Source: Lientehia sp934351765
Lineage (GTDB): Bacteria; Bacillota; Clostridia; Lachnospirales; Lachnospiraceae
Assembly: GCF_052118925.1 (NCBI RefSeq)
Contig: NZ_JBQKGG010000002.1
Coordinates: 1-64,000 of the forward strand
Direction: 5' to 3'
DNA: 64,000 nucleotides
The position numbers and the translations under genes were made by a program. The notes under the pieces are model-generated. The model was not told where the DNA came from. It worked only from the letters and a program-made list of their open reading frames with translations, and did no database searches. Of the stretch, positions 1 through 6,963 are shown piece after piece (positions within the stretch are counted from its first letter, which is position 1; the number at the start of each line of letters is the position of its first letter).

Positions 1-417
1 GTTGTTTGCTGCACCGATGGCATGGAAGTCACCGGTAAAATGAAGGTTGATATCCTCCATGGGAACCACCTGTGCATAGCCGCCGCCTGCTGCGCCGCCC
101 TTTACACCGAATACCGGTCCGAGGGAGGGCTCACGGAGCGCTACCATAACGTTCTTTCCGATCTTGGATAATCCGTCTGCAAGACCTACGCTGGTGGTCG
201 TCTTTCCTTCGCCTGCAGGAGTCGGGTTGATCGCTGTTACCAGGATCAGCTTGCCGTTCTCCTTATCAGAGTCCTTTAATAAATTGTAATCAATCTTTGC
301 CTTGTACTTTCCGTACTGCTCCAGATACTTGTCATCGATTCCTGCCTTCTCGGCAATCTTGGTAATCAGTTCCGGCTGGCACTCCTGTGCAATTTCAATG
401 TCTGTTTTGAATCCCAT
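1..417 (-). CDS. fhs: Formate--tetrahydrofolate ligase, N-terminal part (cut by window edge)
   Basis: The reading frame is open from an ATG at 417 to the window edge, giving the first 139 residues. It begins MGFKTDIEIAQECQPELITK and carries the family P-loop region TPAGEGKTTTSVGLADGL, followed by REPSLGPVFGVKGGAAGGG, both hallmarks of FTHFS. The enzyme joins formate to tetrahydrofolate using ATP, the first folate-dependent step of the methyl branch of the Wood-Ljungdahl pathway. AGGAGA lies just upstream of the ATG. It is the last gene seen of the acetogenesis cluster and appears to have its own promoter in the 220-base gap behind the DUF3786 gene. The full protein is normally about 555 residues; the rest lies outside the window. 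Confidence 0.97.
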   Translation of the reverse strand, partial: MGFKTDIEIAQECQPELITKIAEKAGIDDKYLEQYGKYKAKIDYNLLKDSDKENGKLILVTAINPTPAGEGKTTTSVGLADGLSKIGKNVMVALREPSLGPVFGVKGGAAGGGYAQVVPMEDINLHFTGDFHAIGAANN

Positions 418-438
418 AATTAGATCTCCTTTCTCGCA

Positions 439-455
439 GGGCAGCTTCTCTGCCC
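439..455 (-). promoter_or_regulatory. Stem-loop in the fhs leader
   Basis: On the minus strand GGGCAG, a five-base loop and CTGCCC form a perfect hairpin ending a few bases before the fhs ribosome binding site. It has no T-run, so it is more likely a 5' mRNA structure than a terminator. The role is not known. Confidence 0.4.
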
Positions 456-503
456 GCCTGTACACATATGTTTTGTTTGATGTCCCGCTGTGCGGAACTA
501 ATA

Positions 504-532
504 TATATACAGTAGCGAACGCGGCATTGTAA
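504..532 (-). promoter_or_regulatory. Candidate sigma-A promoter for fhs
   Basis: On the minus strand a -35 box TTACAA (527-532) and a -10 box TATATA (504-509) are separated by exactly 17 bases. They lie about 90 bases upstream of the fhs start. This suggests fhs can be transcribed separately from the acs genes before it. Confidence 0.5.
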
Positions 533-637
533 CGCAGATGGTTTCTTCTTGTTTTTACATCTTTCGTTCACCCTCAACATTCCATCCGGTGACACTTGAC
601 GCACAATACCTACTCTACTTTATAACCAGGATCTCAC

Positions 638-1285
638 TTAAAGACCCTTAGCCAAAGCTTTCAGCGTACCAATGGAAATATCTCCCACATACGCCATATC
701 CTCTCCCGCAAACGCGGACGAGAAATTATCGGAGAATAAAATCTGAGCTGACGGAGGAAATTCCTCGTCGCCCTCCCATAAAAGGAACTGGAGCCTTAAC
801 TCGTCAAGAAATGCAAACTCATAGCCTGCATCCCCCACGGAAAGCTTTGTGCCTCCCACCAGCTCCATAACCTGACAGAACCGATCAAGCTGGAAGCCGA
901 AGGAAAAGGCAAGACGCTTTACGCAGCGCCCCTGAAATACCTGGTTATAATGATTTCCCCAGGGCATATCTGCGTAAGCATAAAACTCACCCTTAAAGGG
1001 CACTCTCTTGGCCTCTAACAAATAGCGGACAAGAAGGATTTTCGATGCCATATCCGAAAGAAGCGGTGCATAGGTGCCGTCATTATCCAGGCAGACCACC
1101 GCAAAATCCGGAAAATGGATCGTATAACGCTTGTTCATCAGACGGACCGTAAACAGTCCGGTCTGAGGGTCATAAGGTACGCCGCTTACCTGGGACAGAA
1201 GCTCCGGATCTGAGGCAGCGAACCTTGCTTTATATGTCTCAAAAGGAACCCGATCCTTCTGATCCTGTTCATAAGGGATACTCAT
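638..1285 (-). CDS. DUF3786 domain protein of the acetyl-CoA pathway cluster
   Basis: A 215-residue soluble protein without signal peptide or membrane segment. It is recognised as DUF3786 from its general pattern (RVPFETYKARFAASDPE at the N-terminus, then YTIHFPDF, and WGNHYNQVFQGRCV in the middle). No biochemical role is established for this family as far as I know. DUF3786 genes are found beside corrinoid and CODH genes in anaerobes. Here the gene follows acsV with a 10-base gap, so it is almost certainly the last gene co-transcribed with the corrinoid protein genes. A role in corrinoid protein maintenance or methyl transfer is inference from position only. Confidence 0.8.
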   Translation of the reverse strand: MSIPYEQDQKDRVPFETYKARFAASDPELLSQVSGVPYDPQTGLFTVRLMNKRYTIHFPDFAVVCLDNDGTYAPLLSDMASKILLVRYLLEAKRVPFKGEFYAYADMPWGNHYNQVFQGRCVKRLAFSFGFQLDRFCQVMELVGGTKLSVGDAGYEFAFLDELRLQFLLWEGDEEFPPSAQILFSDNFSSAFAGEDMAYVGDISIGTLKALAKGL

Positions 1286-1295
1286 AAGCCCTCTC

Positions 1296-3233
1296 TTATT
1301 TAATCTCTACCTGAGTCACAGACGGGAACAGCGAGGTGTTGGTGTGGGGAATAAAGCATGCCGCCACAAACTCGTCCATATACCCGGGGGTTGTTGATAA
1401 TTCCAAATAAGTCATGCTTCTGGCAAGTTCATAAACCTTCCGCTCCGCCTCACTGGAAAGAAGCATCGCATAAGAGCCGGACAGGGAGGAGTTTCCGATA
1501 TAATGGAACTTCTCCAGCGGGATATCCGGAAGCATTCCGATGCCTACGGCATTTTTCATATTGATGCCGCTTCCGATACCGCCTGCCACATACACATCAT
1601 CCACCATGGACACATCAAAATCCAGGGAAGAAAGCAGTGTCTGAATGGCAGAAAAGATTGCTCCCTTTGCACGGATAAAGTTATCGATGTCAACCTCTGT
1701 GATCTCCACATCTTTGACGGAGCCTGCATCCTCCTGGAATGCCAGTACATAGCTTCCCATACCATATTTGTCATGACGGATCCGCTTTCCCTCACGGATA
1801 AACTTTCCTTTGGGACTGATCATGCTGCACCGGAACAGTTCACTGATCACATCAATGATACCGGAGCCGCAAAGTCCAACCGGCTTCTGACCGGGCTCTC
1901 CGATGACGGAGAAGGTCGGTTCCATAGTTTCTGCATCAATGGTACACTTCTCAATGGCACCGTCCGTAGCACGCATACCACAGCTGATATCGCCGCCCTC
2001 GAAGGCAGGGCCTGCAGAACATGCACAGCTCATCAGGAAATCCGAATTGCCAAACACGATCTCACCATTTGTTCCAAGGTCGATAAAGATCGACATTTCC
2101 GGACGGTTCCAGATCATGCTGACCAGTGTTCCGGCAGTAATATCGCCGCCTACATAGCTTCCGATGTTGGGCGCAATGATAATATGCGCATCAGGATTGA
2201 TCTCAATTCCAAGATCATTTGCGTATAAGGAATTGGTCTTAAAGAATGCCGGAATATAAGGCTCCGTCCGAAGGGGATCCGCATTGACCCCGGCAAACAG
2301 ATGGTTCATGGTAGAGTTTGCACCTACACACATCCGGTAAATCTGATGGTTCTTTAAGCCGCTGGTCCGGCACATAGTTTCCACCAACGGATTGATGGTC
2401 TCCTTAATAACTGCATCCTGAAGCTTTTTCTGACCGCCGGGTTTCCTGGATTCGATGATCCGGTTAATGACATCGGCACCGAAACGGATCTGACCATTTC
2501 CGGTAGTTGCCTTCGCCAGAATGTCTCCGTTCAGCATATCAATGATCAGTGCCGATACCGTAGTTGTACCGATATCCACTACCAGACCGCCGGCACGGAC
2601 CTTTTCATCCTTGCCGTAAAGGTCATATACAAAAACATCGCGGCTGGTACGCCGGATCACGCACTGAACCTCAAAGTTATATTCCCGAAGCTTGTCAGGG
2701 AGTTCTTTTAATACACTGTACGGAACGGTCACTTTTTTGATTCCCGTGGCCGCTGCCACCGCACGCTCCAGCCGCTCTACATCCGGCATGGTATCGTCAA
2801 TAGACGGCACACTCATGGCAAGTGCCACCAGCTCCAGGCTGTTTTTCAGCTCGATTCCTGCGGCCTGCAGATCGCTCTTTGCCTCCTGAAAAATTTTCAA
2901 TTCCTCGGGAGAACTCAGATCAGCCGCTTTCATGCGGCTCTTATAGGCGGAAGCGATATCCGGAACCATCACCTTGACATCTGCGATCACCTTGCTGACA
3001 CAGGCAAGGCGCCAGCCCTCCGCATACTCTTCATCACTGATATGGCGGGTCTGCTGGGAATCCAGCTCGCCCTCCAGCAGCTTTACCCGGCATTTGCCGC
3101 AGGCGGCATTTCCGGAACAGGGCGCATCGATAGCTACATTTGTTTTTCTCGCTATCTCAAGAAGGTTTTCACCGGAAGCAGCGAAGGCTTCCACACCTTC
3201 GCCGCTTTCAAACTGAAATGTTACCTTAAACAT
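1296..3233 (-). CDS. acsV: Reductive activator of the corrinoid iron-sulfur protein (RACo-type, ASKHA ATPase)
   Basis: A 645-residue protein. Residues 1-95 form a plant-type [2Fe-2S] ferredoxin domain with C39, C45, C48 and C78. After a linker comes an ASKHA ATPase-like C-terminal half starting at GGLVVDIGTTTVSALIID, with later glycine-rich motifs FIDLGTNGEIV and VGLCGSGIIDV. Known RACo proteins use ATP to push an electron from the [2Fe-2S] cluster onto inactive Co(II) of AcsCD, returning it to Co(I). The position directly behind acsE with a 24-base gap fits this. Length and domain order match the family. Confidence 0.93.
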   Translation of the reverse strand: MFKVTFQFESGEGVEAFAASGENLLEIARKTNVAIDAPCSGNAACGKCRVKLLEGELDSQQTRHISDEEYAEGWRLACVSKVIADVKVMVPDIASAYKSRMKAADLSSPEELKIFQEAKSDLQAAGIELKNSLELVALAMSVPSIDDTMPDVERLERAVAAATGIKKVTVPYSVLKELPDKLREYNFEVQCVIRRTSRDVFVYDLYGKDEKVRAGGLVVDIGTTTVSALIIDMLNGDILAKATTGNGQIRFGADVINRIIESRKPGGQKKLQDAVIKETINPLVETMCRTSGLKNHQIYRMCVGANSTMNHLFAGVNADPLRTEPYIPAFFKTNSLYANDLGIEINPDAHIIIAPNIGSYVGGDITAGTLVSMIWNRPEMSIFIDLGTNGEIVFGNSDFLMSCACSAGPAFEGGDISCGMRATDGAIEKCTIDAETMEPTFSVIGEPGQKPVGLCGSGIIDVISELFRCSMISPKGKFIREGKRIRHDKYGMGSYVLAFQEDAGSVKDVEITEVDIDNFIRAKGAIFSAIQTLLSSLDFDVSMVDDVYVAGGIGSGINMKNAVGIGMLPDIPLEKFHYIGNSSLSGSYAMLLSSEAERKVYELARSMTYLELSTTPGYMDEFVAACFIPHTNTSLFPSVTQVEIK

Positions 3234-3257
3234 AACTGCTCACCTTAAAGCCCGTAA

Positions 3258-4043
3258 TTAAACTTCAAGATAAGAATCTGCATACAGAGTTGCGTTTCTG
3301 ATGATATCGCAGGACTTGATGGTTTCCATCAGTCTCAGGTCGTTAGGGTTAACGATTGCGGAGGTCAGACCCTTCATCATAGCCATAGCTACCATAGCGG
3401 AGTCCATGATGGGACGGATGTGCTTGGGCATACCGTTGGAGTTGTTGGACAGACCGCCGGTGGTCTTCAGACCCATATCCGTCAGGTCGCCGATGAAGTT
3501 TAATACGTCCATCTGCTTGTCCTGCATTCCCTTGATAACCAGGAATAACGGATCGAACCACATATCTTCGGTTTCCATGCCGAGGGAAAGGCCTCTCTCC
3601 AGAAGCATCTGGCAGTATCCCATACGCTCTTCGTTGTCTGCAGCAATACCTTCGCCGTTGCAAAGTGCGATTACGATGGCATCGTTTGCTGCTGCCAGGT
3701 CGATGTTCTCGATTCTGCCTGCTGCGTCAGCGGAGTTTACGATGGGCTTGCCCTTTGCACGGTTATATACGGAGATACCAGCCTCGATAGCAGCCTTGTT
3801 GGAAGTATCCAGAGCCAGGGGAACATTGTCGAAGTTGCTCTGAAGAAGCTGTACTGCCCACTTCATCAGGTCTTCACCATATCCCTCAGCCGGTCCGATG
3901 TTTACATCCAGGTAAGTTGCACCGGCATCAAGCTGAGCCTTTGCTCTCTTTAAGATGGGCTCAGGATCTCTCTCGAGGAATGCCTTGTTTACTGCAGGGG
4001 CTGTCGTGGAAAGTCTCTCACCGATAGATACAAATTTTTCCAT
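3258..4043 (-). CDS. acsE: 5-methyltetrahydrofolate:corrinoid iron-sulfur protein methyltransferase
   Basis: A 261-residue pterin-binding TIM-barrel protein, full length for AcsE (about 262). Recognisable segments are the N-terminal ISIGERL-like start (VSIGERLSTTAPAV), YLDVNIGPAEGYGEDLM, PLALDTSNKAAIEAG and the loop TTGGLSNNSNGMPKH. It moves the methyl group from methyl-THF to cobalt in the corrinoid protein AcsCD, linking the methyl and carbonyl branches. It lies 32 bases behind acsC and 24 bases before acsV in one operon. Confidence 0.96.
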   Translation of the reverse strand: MEKFVSIGERLSTTAPAVNKAFLERDPEPILKRAKAQLDAGATYLDVNIGPAEGYGEDLMKWAVQLLQSNFDNVPLALDTSNKAAIEAGISVYNRAKGKPIVNSADAAGRIENIDLAAANDAIVIALCNGEGIAADNEERMGYCQMLLERGLSLGMETEDMWFDPLFLVIKGMQDKQMDVLNFIGDLTDMGLKTTGGLSNNSNGMPKHIRPIMDSAMVAMAMMKGLTSAIVNPNDLRLMETIKSCDIIRNATLYADSYLEV

Positions 4044-4075
4044 AGTTTTTCTCCTTTTGATTGAAATAGTAAGGA

Positions 4076-5464
4076 TTACGCCTGGCCGTTCGCCTGCATA
4101 TCCTTTAAGAACTTAACGAGCTGTACAGCCTCAGTAGGTCCTACTACGATGTTCCAACCAGGAAGCTTTGCTTCCAGATCGCCCTTTAATACGGCAACCT
4201 TTCCAGGGAGAACCAGAGTACGGTTCTTGATCTTATTCTCAATATCAAACTCCTGAATATACTTTGCAATAGTTCCTGCGGAGAACTTGCCGGCTGCCCA
4301 GGAAGTCAGAACGGAAAGTCCGCCTGCATCGCTGATCAGCAGGTTACAGGGAACGCCGGAACGCTCCAGCTCACCGGATACCAGGAAGTAGGTAAGTGCG
4401 AAGTCTACGGTTGTCAGGCAGATGGAATTTTCATCAGCACCGTTGATAGGGTAGATACCGGGCTCGATTCTGGGAGCCTTCTGAGGATCTGTAAACAGAT
4501 TCTGACGTAAGCCGTAAAGAGGAAGAGCCTGTGCATAGCTCATGTTTTCAACAACAACGATGGAACCATATTTCATGGTAAACAGAGCAGCCAGGGCAGC
4601 CTGCATATGCTCATCGCCCAGAGCCAGCTTTGCAACGTTTACGATGCTGGGGTAACCGAAGGTACGATCGGTATCCTTTAAAGCAGCACGACGAACCAGA
4701 ACTGCATTCATGAAGGTTTCCTTCACATCTGCGCCGGTTACATCAAGGATCAGGTTCTTGTTTCCGGCCTTTTCGATTGCTGCTACCGTATCATAAAGCT
4801 CTTCTACGGAAGAAGCTCCGACACCGAGAACCACACCTGCTTCCGTTGCAAGCTTGTTCATTGCTTCATAATTGGAAGCATCCGCTGCATTGAGGATCGG
4901 CTTCTTGTCCTTGCATACATCTAAAGCAGCCTTTGCACATGCCTCATCCTTTACGTTCAGGATAATGGAACGGTTTGCATCTGCCGCCTTCTTTACCAGT
5001 GCTGCGTACTGATCGGGAGTTGCTCCCTCGCCGCAGTTTACATTAATGAACTCGACATACATCCGATCGCCGATACGGTCATAATCGATAGCTGCCACGT
5101 TCTTTAATACTTCCTCAACCTTTGCATCATCCATACCGGTGCAGAGGGTGGAAGCATATCTTGTCTTGTTTACGAAGGTCTTCTCATGTCTGAAAAGAAC
5201 GGTTTCGCCGCCAAGAGCGTATTCCTTGTCACTGTCATTTTTATTATCTGCGAAGGGCTTGAAACCAACCTTGATGGACTTCATCGGCGGTGCAGAAGCC
5301 TCGGACAGAGTTGCGATTGCATCCTCGCTCATATGAGGACACTGATCAATTGTCATTGCACCCTGGGCTACCTTCATGGAAAATGCCATACAGGTAGGGC
5401 AACCACATTCTTTGCAGTTTTTCTTGGGCGTTAATTTAAAAATTGCAATACCATTTAATGCCAT
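4076..5464 (-). CDS. acsC: Corrinoid iron-sulfur protein, large (gamma) subunit
   Basis: A 462-residue protein. The N-terminal [4Fe-4S] domain has C17, C20, C25 and C42 (KNCKECGCPTCMAF, then DQCPHM), the low-potential cluster that reduces the cobalt. A TIM-barrel domain follows, then a C-terminal cobalamin-binding region (VLPGKVAVLKGDLEAKLPGW, and VVGPTEAVQLVKFL). With AcsD it carries the methyl group from AcsE to the acetyl-CoA synthase AcsB. It is 21 bases behind acsD. Confidence 0.96.
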   Translation of the reverse strand: MALNGIAIFKLTPKKNCKECGCPTCMAFSMKVAQGAMTIDQCPHMSEDAIATLSEASAPPMKSIKVGFKPFADNKNDSDKEYALGGETVLFRHEKTFVNKTRYASTLCTGMDDAKVEEVLKNVAAIDYDRIGDRMYVEFINVNCGEGATPDQYAALVKKAADANRSIILNVKDEACAKAALDVCKDKKPILNAADASNYEAMNKLATEAGVVLGVGASSVEELYDTVAAIEKAGNKNLILDVTGADVKETFMNAVLVRRAALKDTDRTFGYPSIVNVAKLALGDEHMQAALAALFTMKYGSIVVVENMSYAQALPLYGLRQNLFTDPQKAPRIEPGIYPINGADENSICLTTVDFALTYFLVSGELERSGVPCNLLISDAGGLSVLTSWAAGKFSAGTIAKYIQEFDIENKIKNRTLVLPGKVAVLKGDLEAKLPGWNIVVGPTEAVQLVKFLKDMQANGQA

Positions 5465-5485
5465 TGTTTTCTCCTCCTGTTTGAA

Positions 5486-6427
5486 TTAAGCAAGTGCCTT
5501 AATCAGCTTGGAAACGGTTGCGATGGATACGGGGTGCTTTAAGATAACGGCGTCCGTACCACAGCTTAAGCATGCAACTGCTGTCTCGATTTCCATATCG
5601 ATGCCTCTTGCTTCCACATCGCCCCATTCGGGAACGTCCTGCTCAGATGCAGAAGACTCCTTTACACTCCAGGTCTCAGAAGAGATGGGAGTGATCACGG
5701 GCATCAGCAGAGAATCATCTGCCTGTCCCAGAGCTGCTGCTCTTACACGGTCCATGGTGGAGATAACATAGTCAAAACCATATCCGGCTGCTGCGGAACC
5801 TACGTTCATCACGATCTTGCCGGTGTCAACGCCCAGCTGCTTGATCAGTACGTTTAACTGCTTTGCCAGGTTGATATCTACGGCAGACTCAGCGCCGATC
5901 AGCTGGTCATATGCAAGACCTGCTGCTGCTGCGATATTCTTGTAATCTTCTTCTCTTGCGGACATCAGAAGAACGTTCTTGCCCTGAAGAGCCTCTGCTA
6001 CCTTGGGAAGCAGATCTGCATCCTTCTTAACGTTCTTGCAGCCTTCTACTACCAGGGGAAGGTCAATTGCTTCGGATACTTCCTTGGCAACACCTACCAG
6101 CTCCTCAACGGACTTGTCCTGACCGTTGGGATCTCCGCCCTCAAGCTTCAGAACTACAAAATCAACACCCTCAACGGTTGCTGCTTTCTTTGCAATGTCT
6201 GCTACGGTCTCGCAGCCCTCATAATACTTCTTGATGCATTCGGGCTCAGAAGCAAGACCAAGATCGGAAATTTCGATACCAATTTTTGCTGTATTTGCAG
6301 TCGGAGCATCAAAAGAATAGAAAGGAAGTGTATTTCCTCCTCCGAGTTTTACAGCTTTGTCACCTGTGCCGAGTTCAACTGTGCGGATTGTCGCGTTGAA
6401 TTTCTGTAATTTCTTTGTAAACGGCAT
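5486..6427 (-). CDS. acsD: Corrinoid iron-sulfur protein, small (delta) subunit
   Basis: A 313-residue TIM-barrel protein, normal length for the delta subunit (about 310). Typical segments are GGGNTLPFYSFDAPTAN near the N-terminus and VMNVGSAAAGYGFDYVISTM in the barrel. It forms a heterodimer with AcsC and helps hold the cobamide. A good ribosome binding site (AAGGAGG) precedes the start. It is separated from acsB upstream by an unusually long structured gap of 536 bases, unlike the 10-50 bases between most other genes of the operon. Confidence 0.96.
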   Translation of the reverse strand: MPFTKKLQKFNATIRTVELGTGDKAVKLGGGNTLPFYSFDAPTANTAKIGIEISDLGLASEPECIKKYYEGCETVADIAKKAATVEGVDFVVLKLEGGDPNGQDKSVEELVGVAKEVSEAIDLPLVVEGCKNVKKDADLLPKVAEALQGKNVLLMSAREEDYKNIAAAAGLAYDQLIGAESAVDINLAKQLNVLIKQLGVDTGKIVMNVGSAAAGYGFDYVISTMDRVRAAALGQADDSLLMPVITPISSETWSVKESSASEQDVPEWGDVEARGIDMEIETAVACLSCGTDAVILKHPVSIATVSKLIKALA

Positions 6428-6477
6428 TTCCTACTCGCCTCCTTAAAAGATTTCTTTGGTTATATATAAATTCTAAT

Positions 6478-6519
6478 CAGCACAGAGGCTGCCCTCCCTA
6501 TCAGGACAGCCATGTGCTG
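6478..6519 (-). promoter_or_regulatory. Nested stem-loop upstream of acsD
   Basis: On the minus strand CAGCACA pairs with TGTGCTG as an outer stem, and inside it GGCTGTCC pairs with GGGCAGCC. The structure ends about 50 bases before the acsD start. It has no T-run and so does not look like a terminator. It may stabilise the 5' end of a processed acsDCEV message (inference). Confidence 0.5.
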
Positions 6520-6564
6520 GGATTAGTAAAACAAATGGTGAAGCCTTTGGCGTCTCAGACTCCG

Positions 6565-6670
6565 GGCGCCGGCCAAATACCCGCTTTGCGGGTGCTTGGC
6601 CATTCCGCTCTATACTCCAGACCTGTGCTGCCTGCTTTCGCAGGCGTTTCGTACCTTTCGGTACGGCACA
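6565..6670 (-). repeat. Structured repeat, copy 1 (106 bases)
   Basis: This copy matches 6788-6893 over 106 bases with one difference that I can see (T at 6637 against G at 6860). On the minus strand it folds as an outer stem TGTGC/GCACA enclosing CGTACC-GAAA-GGTACG and GCCTGC-GAAA-GCAGGC, that is, a three-way junction. A second hairpin follows, GGCCAA/TTGGCC with inner CCCGC-AAA-GCGGG. The unit ends in the palindrome GGCGCC. Confidence 0.85.
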
Positions 6671-6787
6671 TTTTCCTCGTTAAGCACCTCTACAGTGCCT
6701 TAGACTCTGGAACCGCACAGTCTCGCTTACGCGAGCCTTTTTACAGTGCCTGCGGCCCTGTGTGTGCTTCCATCGTTAAGCACCGTC

Positions 6788-6893
6788 GGCGCCGGCCAAA
6801 TACCCGCTTTGCGGGTGCTTGGCCATTCCGCTCTATACTCCAGACCTGTGCTGCCTGCTGTCGCAGGCGTTTCGTACCTTTCGGTACGGCACA
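6788..6893 (-). repeat. Structured repeat, copy 2 (106 bases)
   Basis: The second copy of the unit lies 223 bases from the first and has the same predicted fold. Its outer stem is longer (CCTGTGC/GCACAGG), and its second inner loop is GACA instead of GAAA, so the single change falls in a loop and leaves the stem intact. It is the first copy met by transcription coming from acsB. Confidence 0.85.
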
Positions 6894-6963
6894 GGTCCGT
6901 CGTTAAAGCCTGCGCGGAAACCAAATGTCTGCTCCGCAGCCGCTTGGTTTCCTTTCCTCGGCT

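Larger units (their letters stand above)
6428..6963 (-). other. Long structured intergenic region between acsB and acsD
   Basis: This 536-base stretch has no supportable gene. On the minus (mRNA) strand it holds, in order: a hairpin at 6916-6952 (GGAAACCAA with TTGGTTTCC), a first branched unit (6788-6893), a middle hairpin CTCGC-GTAA-GCGAG near 6722-6735, a second branched unit (6565-6670), and a final nested hairpin before acsD (6478-6519). Loops GAAA and GTAA are GNRA tetraloops only when read on this strand. That suggests a folded RNA in the acs transcript rather than a random palindrome-rich repeat. Confidence 0.7.

Noticed and set aside
1503..2228. 241-codon plus-strand frame opposite acsV
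   Set aside because: It lies fully antisense to a well conserved gene and shows no recognisable protein pattern or ribosome binding site.
6565..6893. CRISPR array
   Set aside because: Only two copies, each 106 bases with internal branching, and the intervening 117 bases are themselves structured; not a repeat-spacer plan, and no cas genes.
6514..6906. Open frames across the acsB-acsD repeats
   Set aside because: The frames exist only because the hairpin repeats lack stops; the two copies are read in different frames and the products have no protein-like pattern.
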